From Bacteroidota bacterium (GTDB lineage Bacteria; Bacteroidota; Bacteroidia; Bacteroidales; VadinHA17): DNA of 21,902 nt. Positions 8,157 to 15,710 of this stretch are shown here, piece after piece. Location of the stretch: the NCBI GenBank assembly GCA_030593185.1, contig JAUVHQ010000004.1, positions 1 to 21,902 of the forward strand. The letters are read 5' to 3'. Each line of letters starts with the position of its first letter. The first letter of the stretch is position 1. A program made the position numbers and the translations under genes. The notes under the pieces are model-generated. The model saw only the letters and a program-made list of their open reading frames with translations. It did no database searches and was not told where the DNA came from.

Positions 8157-11100
8157 TAAACTTTTCTTTTAATTGATTATTAAGTTCATCTTGCTGGAAT
8201 ATCTCCGTTATCTGGATTAAATCCTGCAATATCTGAAGTCCCAATTGCTTTTCCCTTTGTAAAGTCTTTGAAAACCTCCTTTCAAGAGAAAAGAAATAGT
8301 CCAGTTCTGAAATATACATATCTGCTATCTCCATTGCAACCTTATTAGCTTCTTCAATATTTCCAAGCCTGTAATATACTTCCGGTATCTGAACTGAGAA
8401 ATATCCGAACGGAACCCTTTCATTTGGAAAAAGTTCCATGCTACGCTCTATAACCTTTCTTGCAGAATCTTTTTTCTCTTCCTTTATTAGTTTTAAAGCC
8501 AGTCTGTTAAATGAACTACGAAAATTCGTAAGCATTCGTTTATTATTTTCATCCAGATATACTTTAGGATCAGTAACGCCACCCCATTTAAATTTGTTCA
8601 TTAAATTATCATACATTATTTCTGATTCAATCCTGCCGTAAAACCCATCTATTTCATTAACTTTTACCGGAACAATACGATAAGCAAGACCTTCAACCTG
8701 AAAATAATTTTCAAGCCCCATGTAAGCTGAACCGGGTACAGTAATAGCAATGTATATTGGTCTGTTCCAATTGTTGTTAGCCAGCAAATCGAGTACCATT
8801 AAATCATTTTTATACACTAATTCTGAAGGATATTCCCATTTCATTTCTTTAAGTATATTTCCAGCTAACCTAACAGGTATAGTTCCTGTATTCATAACAT
8901 TAGCAGAGTCGATCTTAAGGAGAAATTTCTTTGTTGGGAAGAAATCAAGTAATTCACCTCTTGCAAAGGGTGATCGTGTTTTTGTTTTCCTGCTATCACT
9001 GGCAACAAAATCAATAAGCTCTTTCAGGTCATAATACCCATCAATTTTTTCATTAAAAAGCACAATATCTCTTGTCCCCTGTATGTATTTTTCTTTTTTT
9101 AAAGAAAACGGAACCGGATCTGATTCATAAGCTTTTGCTCTCATCTGATCAATATACCAGTCTCCTCCCAGGTAACTAAGATTCATCACACGCACATCTG
9201 TTCGTATACCCTCTACCTCCTGGACATACCAGAGTGGGAAAGTATCATTGTCGCCATTAGTGAATAATATCGCATTTGGCGCACATGAATTCAGGTAATT
9301 GGTGGCGAAATCACGAGCTGTATATCTTCCCGACCGGTCGTGATCATCCCGGTTTTCGAAGGCCATCAGAAGCGGTACAAATACAAAACCGGCCAGAATA
9401 GAGATTCCAACACTCAAACGATAAGGCAAAATTTTATTCAAATAGTCAGCAATAGCATAAACGCCGAGCCCTATCCAAATACAGAAAGCGTAAAAAGAAC
9501 CGGCATAAGCATAATCCCTCTCCCTGGGCTGATGAGGTGTTTGATTAAGATAGATCACAATAGCTATGCCGGTAAAAAAGAACAATAACATTATTACCCA
9601 GAAATTTTTCTTATCCCTTTTATAATGATATATTAAGCCAAATAACCCAAGTATCAATGGAAATAAATAGTATCTGTTCTTTGCAGGATTGTTTTTCAAA
9701 TGATCGGGTAGGTTTTCCTGGTCTCCCAATCGCCATTCATCCAGAAAATTAATTCCACTCAGCCAGTTACCTTCAAGAATACTCCCATGTCCCTGAATAT
9801 CATTTTGCCGCCCTGAAAAATTCCACATAAAATATCTGAAGTACATATGCCCAAACTGATAACGAAAGAAGAATTTCAGGTTCTCGCCAAAGGTTGGTTT
9901 GTTAACCTGTCGCGATCCGCCCTTTCCGTCACGAAGGGTTAAATTTATGCCTTCAATCCCTGCCCATTCTTTATAATCCCGAATATGCTGATCTTCTCTG
10001 CCATACATTCTTGGGAACAGGGTCATAAACCTGGTGTCATACACATATTCAGGTTTCCTCATTGTAACAATATATTTTCCATCTTTCCTGGCATATAGCC
10101 GTTTCCCATCTTTAATATCTCTCAACGGGGCGCTGTAATATTGTCCATGAATTAAAGGACGACTACCATATTGTTCCCTGTTCAGATATGATAGTAAGGA
10201 AAACAGGTTGTCAGGATTGCTCTGATCCATTGGGGGATTTGCATCAGACCTTATTAAGATTAGAGCATAAGATGAATATCCGATAAGTATCACAGTTATA
10301 CCGGTAATAATTGTATTAAGTACTACTTTTTGTTTTTTAATTGTATATCGTATACTCCAGGTAATAAGGATTATCAGGATAATAATATAAACAATTGCTC
10401 CTGAATGATATGGAAGATGGAGAAAGTTTACACAAAGAAGCTCAAATATTGTAGCCAGCTTTACAACTCCGGGAATAATTATATACATAATTGTACCAAG
10501 TAAAACTATTGAAACCAAAGCTGCAGTAATAATGCCTTTTTTTGAAGGCTTGTGCTTCCGGAAATAATAAACAAAAACAATTGCCGGTATAGCAAGCAGG
10601 TTTAAAAGATGAACTCCTATTGATAAACCCATCAGGTAACAGATTAAAATTAACCACCGGTTAGCATATTTCTCATCGGCAATGTTTTCCCATTTTAGAA
10701 TAGCCCAGAATACTATTGCTGTAAATAGAGAAGATGTCGCATACACCTCTCCTTCAACAGCAGAAAACCAGAATGTATCAGAAAAAGTATACGTCAGTGC
10801 ACCTACTATTCCACTACCCAGAATCAGAAAATGACCAGTTTTACTTTTATCTCCAATCTTTATAAAAAACTTCCCCGCAAGGTGGGTAATTGTCCAGAAC
10901 AGGAAAAGAATTGTAAATGCACTTACAAATGCTGATAATGAATTGATCATCGGCGCCACATTTATTACATTCCTGCCTGCAAACAGTGAAAAAAACCTTG
11001 CCAGTAACATAAAAAACGGAGCTCCGGGCGGATGTCCAACTTCAAGCTTATATGCAGACGAAATAAATTCTCCGCAATCCCAGAAGCTGGCAGTTGGTTC

Positions 11101-11181
11101 AAGGGTTAGCAAATAAACTATGGTGGCAATAAAAAAGATAAACCAACCGACCAGTATATTGTAGAACTTTATTTGTTTCAT
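8122..11181 (-). CDS. DUF2723 (TMEM260-like) multispanning membrane protein, putative GT-C type glycosyltransferase
   Basis: The protein has 1019 residues. The N-terminus is the DUF2723 hallmark: a membrane helix, LEPTASFWDCGEFI (28-40, with D35 and E38 after the first helix), then GHPPGAP (49-55). About a dozen membrane segments follow to about residue 625, and the C-terminal third is soluble with helical, TPR-like character near 890-1019. Eukaryotic TMEM260 of this family is an O-mannosyltransferase. The early acidic residues in the first extracytoplasmic loop fit a GT-C fold using a lipid-linked sugar, but that activity for this bacterial protein is inference. The following deacetylase gene overlaps it by 35 nt, suggesting joint action on envelope glycans. 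A 21-nt repeat touches its start codon, shared with the sequence before guaD. Confidence 0.88.
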   Translation of the reverse strand: MKQIKFYNILVGWFIFFIATIVYLLTLEPTASFWDCGEFISSAYKLEVGHPPGAPFFMLLARFFSLFAGRNVINVAPMINSLSAFVSAFTILFLFWTITHLAGKFFIKIGDKSKTGHFLILGSGIVGALTYTFSDTFWFSAVEGEVYATSSLFTAIVFWAILKWENIADEKYANRWLILICYLMGLSIGVHLLNLLAIPAIVFVYYFRKHKPSKKGIITAALVSIVLLGTIMYIIIPGVVKLATIFELLCVNFLHLPYHSGAIVYIIILIILITWSIRYTIKKQKVVLNTIITGITVILIGYSSYALILIRSDANPPMDQSNPDNLFSLLSYLNREQYGSRPLIHGQYYSAPLRDIKDGKRLYARKDGKYIVTMRKPEYVYDTRFMTLFPRMYGREDQHIRDYKEWAGIEGINLTLRDGKGGSRQVNKPTFGENLKFFFRYQFGHMYFRYFMWNFSGRQNDIQGHGSILEGNWLSGINFLDEWRLGDQENLPDHLKNNPAKNRYYLFPLILGLFGLIYHYKRDKKNFWVIMLLFFFTGIAIVIYLNQTPHQPRERDYAYAGSFYAFCIWIGLGVYAIADYLNKILPYRLSVGISILAGFVFVPLLMAFENRDDHDRSGRYTARDFATNYLNSCAPNAILFTNGDNDTFPLWYVQEVEGIRTDVRVMNLSYLGGDWYIDQMRAKAYESDPVPFSLKKEKYIQGTRDIVLFNEKIDGYYDLKELIDFVASDSRKTKTRSPFARGELLDFFPTKKFLLKIDSANVMNTGTIPVRLAGNILKEMKWEYPSELVYKNDLMVLDLLANNNWNRPIYIAITVPGSAYMGLENYFQVEGLAYRIVPVKVNEIDGFYGRIESEIMYDNLMNKFKWGGVTDPKVYLDENNKRMLTNFRSSFNRLALKLIKEEKKDSARKVIERSMELFPNERVPFGYFSVQIPEVYYRLGNIEEANKVAMEIADMYISELDYFFSLERRFSKTLQREKQLGLQILQDLIQITEIFQQDELNNQLKEKFNAFYILYRKGA

Positions 11182-11201
11182 TGTAACTTTTCAGTGTCTT
11201 A
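11181..11201 (-). repeat. 21-nt sequence abutting the DUF2723 start codon (copy 1 of 2)
   Basis: On the minus strand it reads TAAGACACTGA, two variable bases, AGTTACAA, ending in the A of the ATG. The copy at 13722-13742, upstream of guaD, matches at 19 of 21 positions. It could be the boundary of the repeat element or a shared 5'-leader signal. Confidence 0.65.
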
Positions 11202-11247
11202 AATGTTGAATCTAAATATTTCCTATCTTATTATATTTTATATTTAT

Positions 11248-11291
11248 AAGTCGGCAATCTTCAGTCTGCAGTCAGCAAACTGAAGACCGGA
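11248..11291 (+). repeat. Left CAGTCNN heptad array of element A
   Basis: Successive 7-nt words such as CAATCTT, CAGTCTG and CAGTCAG, ending in AAGACCGGA. Ungapped alignment with 13781-13824 gives 37 of 44 identical bases. The orientation is opposite to the array at 11431-11458. Confidence 0.75.
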
Positions 11292-11430
11292 TTAATTATA
11301 CTTTTCAGTACCGATTTATCGGGAATTTGATTAAATAATCGTCCAATTTCTTAAGATTGTTTAATGTAAAAGCTTCTAGTATATATAGTTAAGTTTCTAA
11401 ATCCAGTTGCCATTTTTATTTGTTTTATTG

Positions 11431-11458
11431 CCGACTGTGGACTGTGGACTGCCGACTG
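11431..11458 (-). repeat. Right heptad array of element A (inverted relative to the left arm)
   Basis: Four exact 7-nt steps on the plus strand: CCGACTG, TGGACTG, TGGACTG, CCGACTG. Read on the minus strand these are CAGTCNN words and match the left arm at about 22 of 28 positions, so the two arms could base-pair. Confidence 0.8.
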
Positions 11459-11496
11459 ATTAGTTGTGTTTCATTTTATTATTATACTTTTAATCT

Positions 11497-12657
11497 CTAC
11501 TGGGTTTTAATTGATTTCTTCAATAAAAAATTTTGTTTATAATTGATATATAAGCCATTTGAAAATTCAATTTTACCCGAATTAAAATCATATAAAGGTT
11601 CTATTCTTGCAGTAATGTAAAGATTTTTCATAATTCTGATTTCCTGCAAAAACCGTATTATGAATAATTCCCGGTTCTGATCAACAAAATCAGGATATTT
11701 AAATGTAGTTGATCTGGAATTGTAAAGGGCTCCGCCATGGTGTGAAATATATTTATTGCCCTTCCAATAACTTAGCATCAAATCGAAATATTTTGTCAAA
11801 AAAGTCAGGTTCAGATAAGTTCCATGTCCATTGCTGAAAGTATCTGTCTTTTTAAATGAAATATCATCATAAAATATAAAGTAATTATCTGTCCTGAAAC
11901 CCTGAAAAAAAGAGTTATTTTCTGAATTCCATTGAAAACTTAAACCAACAGCAGAGTTGAAAACTGTTTTTAAAGGAAGAGGTGAGGCATCAATCTGTCC
12001 TCCTTTATGCATCCCAAAAATTTGTACAGGAATATCCAGAACAAATCTTTCCCTGTCAAGGATCTTTACCACTCCTGAAATTCCTACGGATACTTTTTCT
12101 TGTTCCATTTCTCCCCTATAAAGCATATGTTCCCAATTTATCCATAAATCGAGATAAAACAAGCTATGGTTATATATTACCTGGATTCCATCTTCTAAAC
12201 GATCGGTTAAAACATTCTCGAAGTCATACAGGGGCTCTATTAGCCTGTGTTTCAGGCTCCCATCTAACTTCCCAAAAATAAAAGAAAGAGAGTCTTTTCT
12301 AATAGAAACAGAATAAGTAGGAGCTAATCTCGAATATTTATTATTTCCAAAATCCTTCCAAACAAAAATCCCTGCCCGTATACCAATATTTTCAGAAGGA
12401 AAAAATACAACTTCCGGATTTACCTGGTATCCAAACAAGGTATAACCATCTGCAATTTTATTGAAATATTCATTGTTCTTTGTAAAATTTAAATTGGAAA
12501 AACTGAAATACAGGCACTTACCTTCTTCTGCCTGAAATGAGGAAGGTAAATAAAAAGCCTTATTGTTAAGCTGGCAATACGAATCAGTTATAAGAAAGGA
12601 AATGAAAAAAATAAAAAATAATCTGATTCCTGATCTATATTTTCTTTTTTTAATCAT
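11497..12657 (-). CDS. Predicted secreted outer-membrane beta-barrel-like protein, unknown function
   Basis: The protein has 386 residues. A basic N-terminus (MIKKRKYRSG) and hydrophobic run (IRLFFIFFISFLI) make a Sec signal peptide, with cleavage probably around SYCQ at about residue 29. The rest is rich in alternating aromatic and polar residues forming repeated amphipathic strands (for example LFYLDLWINWEHML, FVLDIPVQIFGM, LYITARIEPLYDF) and it ends near NGLYINYKQNF. This is the look of an outer-membrane barrel with around a dozen or more strands. No named family is recognised. It starts 73 nt after the glycosylase stop codon; TACATTGG on the minus strand (12671-12678) is a one-mismatch -7 candidate. 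Its 3' side carries heptad-repeat element A. Confidence 0.65.
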   Translation of the reverse strand: MIKKRKYRSGIRLFFIFFISFLITDSYCQLNNKAFYLPSSFQAEEGKCLYFSFSNLNFTKNNEYFNKIADGYTLFGYQVNPEVVFFPSENIGIRAGIFVWKDFGNNKYSRLAPTYSVSIRKDSLSFIFGKLDGSLKHRLIEPLYDFENVLTDRLEDGIQVIYNHSLFYLDLWINWEHMLYRGEMEQEKVSVGISGVVKILDRERFVLDIPVQIFGMHKGGQIDASPLPLKTVFNSAVGLSFQWNSENNSFFQGFRTDNYFIFYDDISFKKTDTFSNGHGTYLNLTFLTKYFDLMLSYWKGNKYISHHGGALYNSRSTTFKYPDFVDQNRELFIIRFLQEIRIMKNLYITARIEPLYDFNSGKIEFSNGLYINYKQNFLLKKSIKTQ

Positions 12658-12730
12658 CGTTATTACCTTACCAATGTATAAAATTCATAAAATCAGGACT
12701 ACCAGTCTGCCATCGTTATAGCCCTATAAT

Positions 12731-13243
12731 TTACTTTAAAATAAACCGCCATGGTTTATTTTTCCATTTATCACCCGCATAATCTATCCCTACTCTTGAA
12801 GCAGTATCAAAATCATTCTTTTTGTGACTGTTCTCAATCCATATTCTGTTTGAACTAATAAGATCTTCACCATAAAATGATTTATTAACTTTTAATTCTC
12901 TTGACAATATTCCCGGACCTTTGAAATTCTCTATTCTCCTTATTAATACTGCCTGTGGATTATTTTTCTCGCCTGTAACAAAATTCAGCATCCAGTACAT
13001 TCCGTAAACAAGATAGACATAAATTTTACCTCCTTCGTTGTACATTATCCCGGTTCGTTTTGTGCGCCCTTTGTTAGCATGACAGGCTTTATCTTCCTCC
13101 CCTCTGTATGCCTCAACCTCTGTAATAAGATACCTGCATATTCTGCCGGTTTTATATTTTCTCACCAGATATTGACCTAATAATTCAGGAGCCACTTCCA
13201 GTACATCTCTCACGAAAAATTCTTTAGGTAACTTATCTGTCAT
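12731..13243 (-). CDS. DNA-3-methyladenine glycosylase, AAG/MPG family
   Basis: This base-excision repair enzyme removes alkylated purines (and, in the family, hypoxanthine) from DNA. The active-site block TEVEAYRGEEDKACHA places Glu44, Tyr46 and His55 with the spacing of human AAG Glu125, Tyr127 and His136. YVYLVYGMYWMLNFV (75-89) supplies the intercalating-loop Tyr and the conserved Asn87. The C-terminal WRFILK corresponds to the family's usual ending. At 170 residues it is slightly shorter than most bacterial members (about 190-200) but keeps all core motifs. Its ATG shares one base with the guaD stop codon (TAATG arrangement), so translation is probably coupled to guaD. Confidence 0.93.
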   Translation of the reverse strand: MTDKLPKEFFVRDVLEVAPELLGQYLVRKYKTGRICRYLITEVEAYRGEEDKACHANKGRTKRTGIMYNEGGKIYVYLVYGMYWMLNFVTGEKNNPQAVLIRRIENFKGPGILSRELKVNKSFYGEDLISSNRIWIENSHKKNDFDTASRVGIDYAGDKWKNKPWRFILK

Positions 13244-13710
13244 TAGTACACTATTTTTTCGTCGTTCTCATCCCATTTCTTAAATGCCTCCATGGCTTCC
13301 TTTCTTAATAATTGAGAAAAGGAAATTTCCCTTTGTCCGGTTGGAAGTTTAATCTCTTTATATAAATGTTCGTCGTCGAATCCGTGATTATTTGCATCAT
13401 ACCGGTTGCAAGCATAAAATATCTTATCTATCCTTGCCCAGTATATTGCACCAAAACACATTGGACATGGCTCACACGAACAATAGATTGTACAGCCGCT
13501 AAGATCAAATGTTTTGAGCTGTTTTGCAGCTTCCCTGATAGCTAATATTTCAGCATGGGCGGTGGGATCATTATCTTTAGTAACCCGATTAACAGATTTT
13601 GATATTATTTTACCATTCTTTGTTATTACAGCACCAAACGGGCTACCACCATTTTCAGTATTCTTAATTGAAAGCTCAATGGTTTTTTTCATTAAAACAT
13701 CGTGGTTCAT
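13243..13710 (-). CDS. guaD: Guanine deaminase (cytidine deaminase-fold, GuaD type)
   Basis: The protein has 155 residues. It hydrolyses guanine to xanthine and ammonia in purine salvage or catabolism. Zinc ligands and the proton shuttle are clear: HAE (52-54) and PCPMC (81-85). The start MNHD, the segments GSPFGAVI, NDPTAHAE, CEPCPMCFGAIYWAR, GFDDEHLYKEI and the final tyrosine (Y155) follow the layout of Bacillus subtilis GuaD, whose C-terminal residues complete the partner's active site in a domain-swapped dimer. A tRNA-specific adenosine deaminase (TadA) is the main alternative but is less likely given these GuaD-like features. It is coupled to the downstream glycosylase gene by a one-base overlap. 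A repeat-rich gap with a 21-nt leader-like motif lies upstream. Confidence 0.88.
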   Translation of the reverse strand: MNHDVLMKKTIELSIKNTENGGSPFGAVITKNGKIISKSVNRVTKDNDPTAHAEILAIREAAKQLKTFDLSGCTIYCSCEPCPMCFGAIYWARIDKIFYACNRYDANNHGFDDEHLYKEIKLPTGQREISFSQLLRKEAMEAFKKWDENDEKIVY

Positions 13711-13721
13711 AATATATTTTC

Positions 13722-13742
13722 TTGTAACTACTCAGTGTCTTA
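13722..13742 (-). repeat. 21-nt sequence upstream of guaD (copy 2 of 2)
   Basis: On the minus strand it reads TAAGACACTGA, GT, AGTTACAA and lies 11 nt before the guaD ATG. Nineteen of 21 bases match the copy abutting the DUF2723 start (11181-11201). Confidence 0.65.
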
Positions 13743-13780
13743 GGTTAAAAGCACCTAAAATTGCTAATCTTGTTATTAAA

Positions 13781-13824
13781 AAGTCAGCAGTCTTCAGTCT
13801 TCAGTCGGCAATTTTAAGACCGGA
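13781..13824 (+). repeat. Left CAGTCNN heptad array of element B
   Basis: 7-nt words CAGTCTT, CAGTCTT, CAGTCGG and relatives, ending in AAGACCGGA as in element A (37 of 44 identical). Single additional CAGTC words occur nearby, for example at 13836-13840. Confidence 0.75.
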
Positions 13825-13880
13825 CTATTTAATAACAGTCTATAAAATAAAACAAATTTTGAATAAAAGAACCAGTTAGT

Positions 13881-13908
13881 AAATAACAAATAGCAAATAA
13901 CAAAATAC
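13881..13908 (+). repeat. AAATAAC-type heptad array
   Basis: Four consecutive 7-nt words: AAATAAC, AAATAGC, AAATAAC, AAAATAC. A second, looser 7-nt series follows at 13993-14027 (CAAATCA, CAATATC, AAAATCT, CAATACA). Words of the opposite orientation (TTATTTG, ATATTTG) occur at 14031-14037 and 14065-14078. Confidence 0.65.
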
Positions 13909-13935
13909 AACTTAACGAAGTGATCTCATAGCCTG

Positions 13936-13952
13936 CCCCGTTTTTTTCGGGG
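13936..13952. other. Short GC hairpin inside element B
   Basis: CCCCG (13936-13940), a T7 loop and CGGGG (13948-13952). There is no T run after the stem on either strand, so it does not look like an ordinary terminator of the ligase-like gene, although it may weakly act as one. Confidence 0.4.
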
Positions 13953-14064
13953 AACACCTTTATAATTAATTATTTTGTGAGTAAATAAATTACAAATCAC
14001 AATATCAAAATCTCAATACAAATTCCATAATTATTTGGTTAATTTAAATTTAAGTAATTGATTA

Positions 14065-14109
14065 TTATTTGATATTTGCCTGTCTTACTCCTTTGCCGAC
14101 TGCCGACTG
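14065..14109 (-). repeat. Right heptad arm of element B, overlapping the 3' end of the ligase-like gene
   Basis: Plus-strand words TTATTTG, ATATTTG (14065-14078) and CCGACTG, CCGACTG (14096-14109), the complement of the left arms in mirrored order. The stop codon and the last codons of the ligase-like gene lie within these words. Confidence 0.7.
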
Positions 14110-15675
14110 ATTCTTTAATCCAAAAAGTAACAAAGCATAAAAAAACGCAAAAAAGGTTGCACCGACATGAGTTTCAAGCGTATCTTCATTGAGGAAAGAT
14201 AAAACTCCAATAATAAAGAATATCATAAAAAAGAGGTCATAATACTTCTTTTCAAGCACTACAGGGGCAAACAGGGCAAAAGTACAATACAAAAACCCAA
14301 AAACTCCAAAAGCAATAAAAAAAGATAAAAATTGATTATGTGCCCGTAATCTCCAATCCGGTTCCAGGACTGAATTATCATCCTCATATTGCTTATCAAA
14401 GGCCATCTGCAGATCTCCTGTACCAACACCTAACCAAAAATTTTTTCTAATTAGTTCAAGCCCTGTTTTCCAGTATTCTATCCTTTGAGTTAACGAATGA
14501 CCACTTGGATTAAGACCTTTCCTATAACGGTCAAATTCCCAAATAATACGGTATATCAATGCTTTCGCACTGAATTTATCAGAATAAATATAATTTGCTA
14601 TTCCCTTTTCAATATTGTGTACATCATTGTCTGATAATTTCCAAATTGCTGCTGAATCTTTTCGCAACCCCTTTGAGGTAAGAAATCTTACCAGTGTATA
14701 TTTTATCTCCTGGCCTTTAAGATCATAACCACTATAATTTAATTCACTTCTCTTATTCCACTCCTCTCTTATCTCATCTTCGCAAACATATATCCATACA
14801 TATTTCCCATTTTCAATTTCTTTCCGGATAAGGTCATGGTGGTAAATGTTATTATTAGAGGTATACAGGGCTAATGAACCCGGTATTACCTCTTCTACAT
14901 CATAATATTTAACCACCTCCCCATATATGAGTACTAAAGATGCAGGGACAATACCAATTAATAAAACAAACAATAAATACCTGATAATAAGATTCTTAAT
15001 TAAAAAAACTGATCTCATAATCATGAAATAGCCAATAACAGTAAAAATCACAATCCCTGTTAAGGTTTGAAACAATCCCAGGAAAATTATCAACCAAAAT
15101 AAGGTAATTATAAAAATTATTTTTGCAATCCCGGATGGGTTAAAATAAGAATTATCAAATACAAATAGTGCTAGAATAAAAATGGCAACATTTACCATCA
15201 AAGAAAAACGAATGTGTGAAATAAAAACTGATGCATCTTTTATACTATCCACTGCAACCCCGGTAAAACCAAAGAAAATAAAAGCAATGATCAATGATGC
15301 AACTGTAACGGCCGCAATAAAAAACAATAAAATCATACTAATTTGTTTTTTATCCAACCCCCTGGATGTTCCAATTATCAATGGCAAAGCTAATAGGGAT
15401 GATTTTATCTGAATGTCATGTAACCCGCTTTGAATATCACTTGTGTTGAAAAGCCAGATAATATGAATAAAAACAATTGAGGAAATTATTAAAACACTAC
15501 CCCTGTTTTTCAATATATTTATTTTCCTCCTGAATTCTCCTTCAAGTATCCAGTTACCCAAAAGGATAAATATCGAAACACTTAATGCAAATTTCGAAAG
15601 GGGTAATGAAACAGCAACAAGGATCAAACCCAGATAATAGATATTCAAATGATTAATGATCCGATGATTAAACAT
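14065..15675 (-). CDS. O-antigen ligase / polymerase (Wzy_C) family membrane protein
   Basis: The protein has 536 residues. It shows about ten to twelve membrane segments, with one long hydrophilic, probably periplasmic region (about residues 255-430), and then SGHSLTQRIEYWKTGLELI, WLGVGTGDLQ and RAHNQFLSFFIAFGVFGF (His446), which is the typical Wzy_C/WaaL layout. The family joins or polymerises lipid-linked glycans in the outer leaflet of the inner membrane; protein O-oligosaccharyltransferases share the fold, so the acceptor cannot be told. The periplasmic loop is larger than in typical WaaL proteins. An exact TATATTTG -7 element lies 26 nt upstream. Oddly, the last fifteen residues, ending NQSAVGK...NIK, are encoded by heptad-repeat DNA, so the native C-terminus was probably extended or replaced. 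Confidence 0.85.
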   Translation of the reverse strand: MFNHRIINHLNIYYLGLILVAVSLPLSKFALSVSIFILLGNWILEGEFRRKINILKNRGSVLIISSIVFIHIIWLFNTSDIQSGLHDIQIKSSLLALPLIIGTSRGLDKKQISMILLFFIAAVTVASLIIAFIFFGFTGVAVDSIKDASVFISHIRFSLMVNVAIFILALFVFDNSYFNPSGIAKIIFIITLFWLIIFLGLFQTLTGIVIFTVIGYFMIMRSVFLIKNLIIRYLLFVLLIGIVPASLVLIYGEVVKYYDVEEVIPGSLALYTSNNNIYHHDLIRKEIENGKYVWIYVCEDEIREEWNKRSELNYSGYDLKGQEIKYTLVRFLTSKGLRKDSAAIWKLSDNDVHNIEKGIANYIYSDKFSAKALIYRIIWEFDRYRKGLNPSGHSLTQRIEYWKTGLELIRKNFWLGVGTGDLQMAFDKQYEDDNSVLEPDWRLRAHNQFLSFFIAFGVFGFLYCTFALFAPVVLEKKYYDLFFMIFFIIGVLSFLNEDTLETHVGATFFAFFYALLLFGLKNQSAVGKGVRQANIK

Positions 15676-15701
15676 CAGGTGTTAATTTATTTCTGAATAT
15701 A

Positions 15702-15709
15702 CAAATATA
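15702..15709 (-). promoter_or_regulatory. Probable -7 element for the ligase-like gene
   Basis: On the minus strand TATATTTG exactly matches TAnnTTTG, with T-rich DNA (15728-15739) upstream as the possible -33 region. It lies 26 nt before the ATG, in the divergent gap shared with rplM. Confidence 0.5.
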
Positions 15710-15710
15710 A

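Larger units (their letters stand above)
11182..11496. other. 315-nt gene-free stretch holding a palindromic heptad-repeat element (copy A)
   Basis: No supported gene or RNA gene. From left to right it holds a 21-nt sequence abutting the DUF2723 start codon (11181-11201), a left heptad array (11248-11291), a small hairpin CCGATttATCGG (11311-11322), AT-rich DNA, and a right heptad array in the opposite orientation (11431-11458). No clear -7 TAnnTTTG element for DUF2723 was found here. Confidence 0.7.
13711..14064. other. 354-nt gene-free stretch holding palindromic heptad-repeat element B
   Basis: No supported gene. It carries the second copy of the 21-nt sequence (13722-13742), the left CAGTCNN array (13781-13824), an AAATAAC-type array (13881-13908), a GC hairpin CCCCG-T7-CGGGG (13936-13952) and a loose CAAATNN-like series (13993-14027). 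The matching inverted arm lies just to the right, inside the 3' end of the ligase-like gene (14065-14109). No good TAnnTTTG element for guaD was seen. Confidence 0.7.

Noticed and set aside
11181..11460. Possible insertion sequence or MITE with terminal inverted repeats
   Set aside because: No transposase and no target-site duplication seen. The arms are tandem heptads rather than defined terminal repeats, so I list it only as a repeat element.
12697..12713. CAGTC word and small GACT/AGTC inverted repeat upstream of the beta-barrel gene
   Set aside because: Only a single word with no 7-nt repetition, too short to count as a member of the heptad family.
13514..13879. Open frame on the plus strand opposite guaD and across element B
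   Set aside because: It is antisense to a well-supported gene, runs into the repeat array and resembles no known protein.
13781..14109. Possible CRISPR array, because of regularly spaced repeated words
   Set aside because: The repeat unit is 7 nt with no unique spacers, the arms are inverted, and there are no cas genes nearby.
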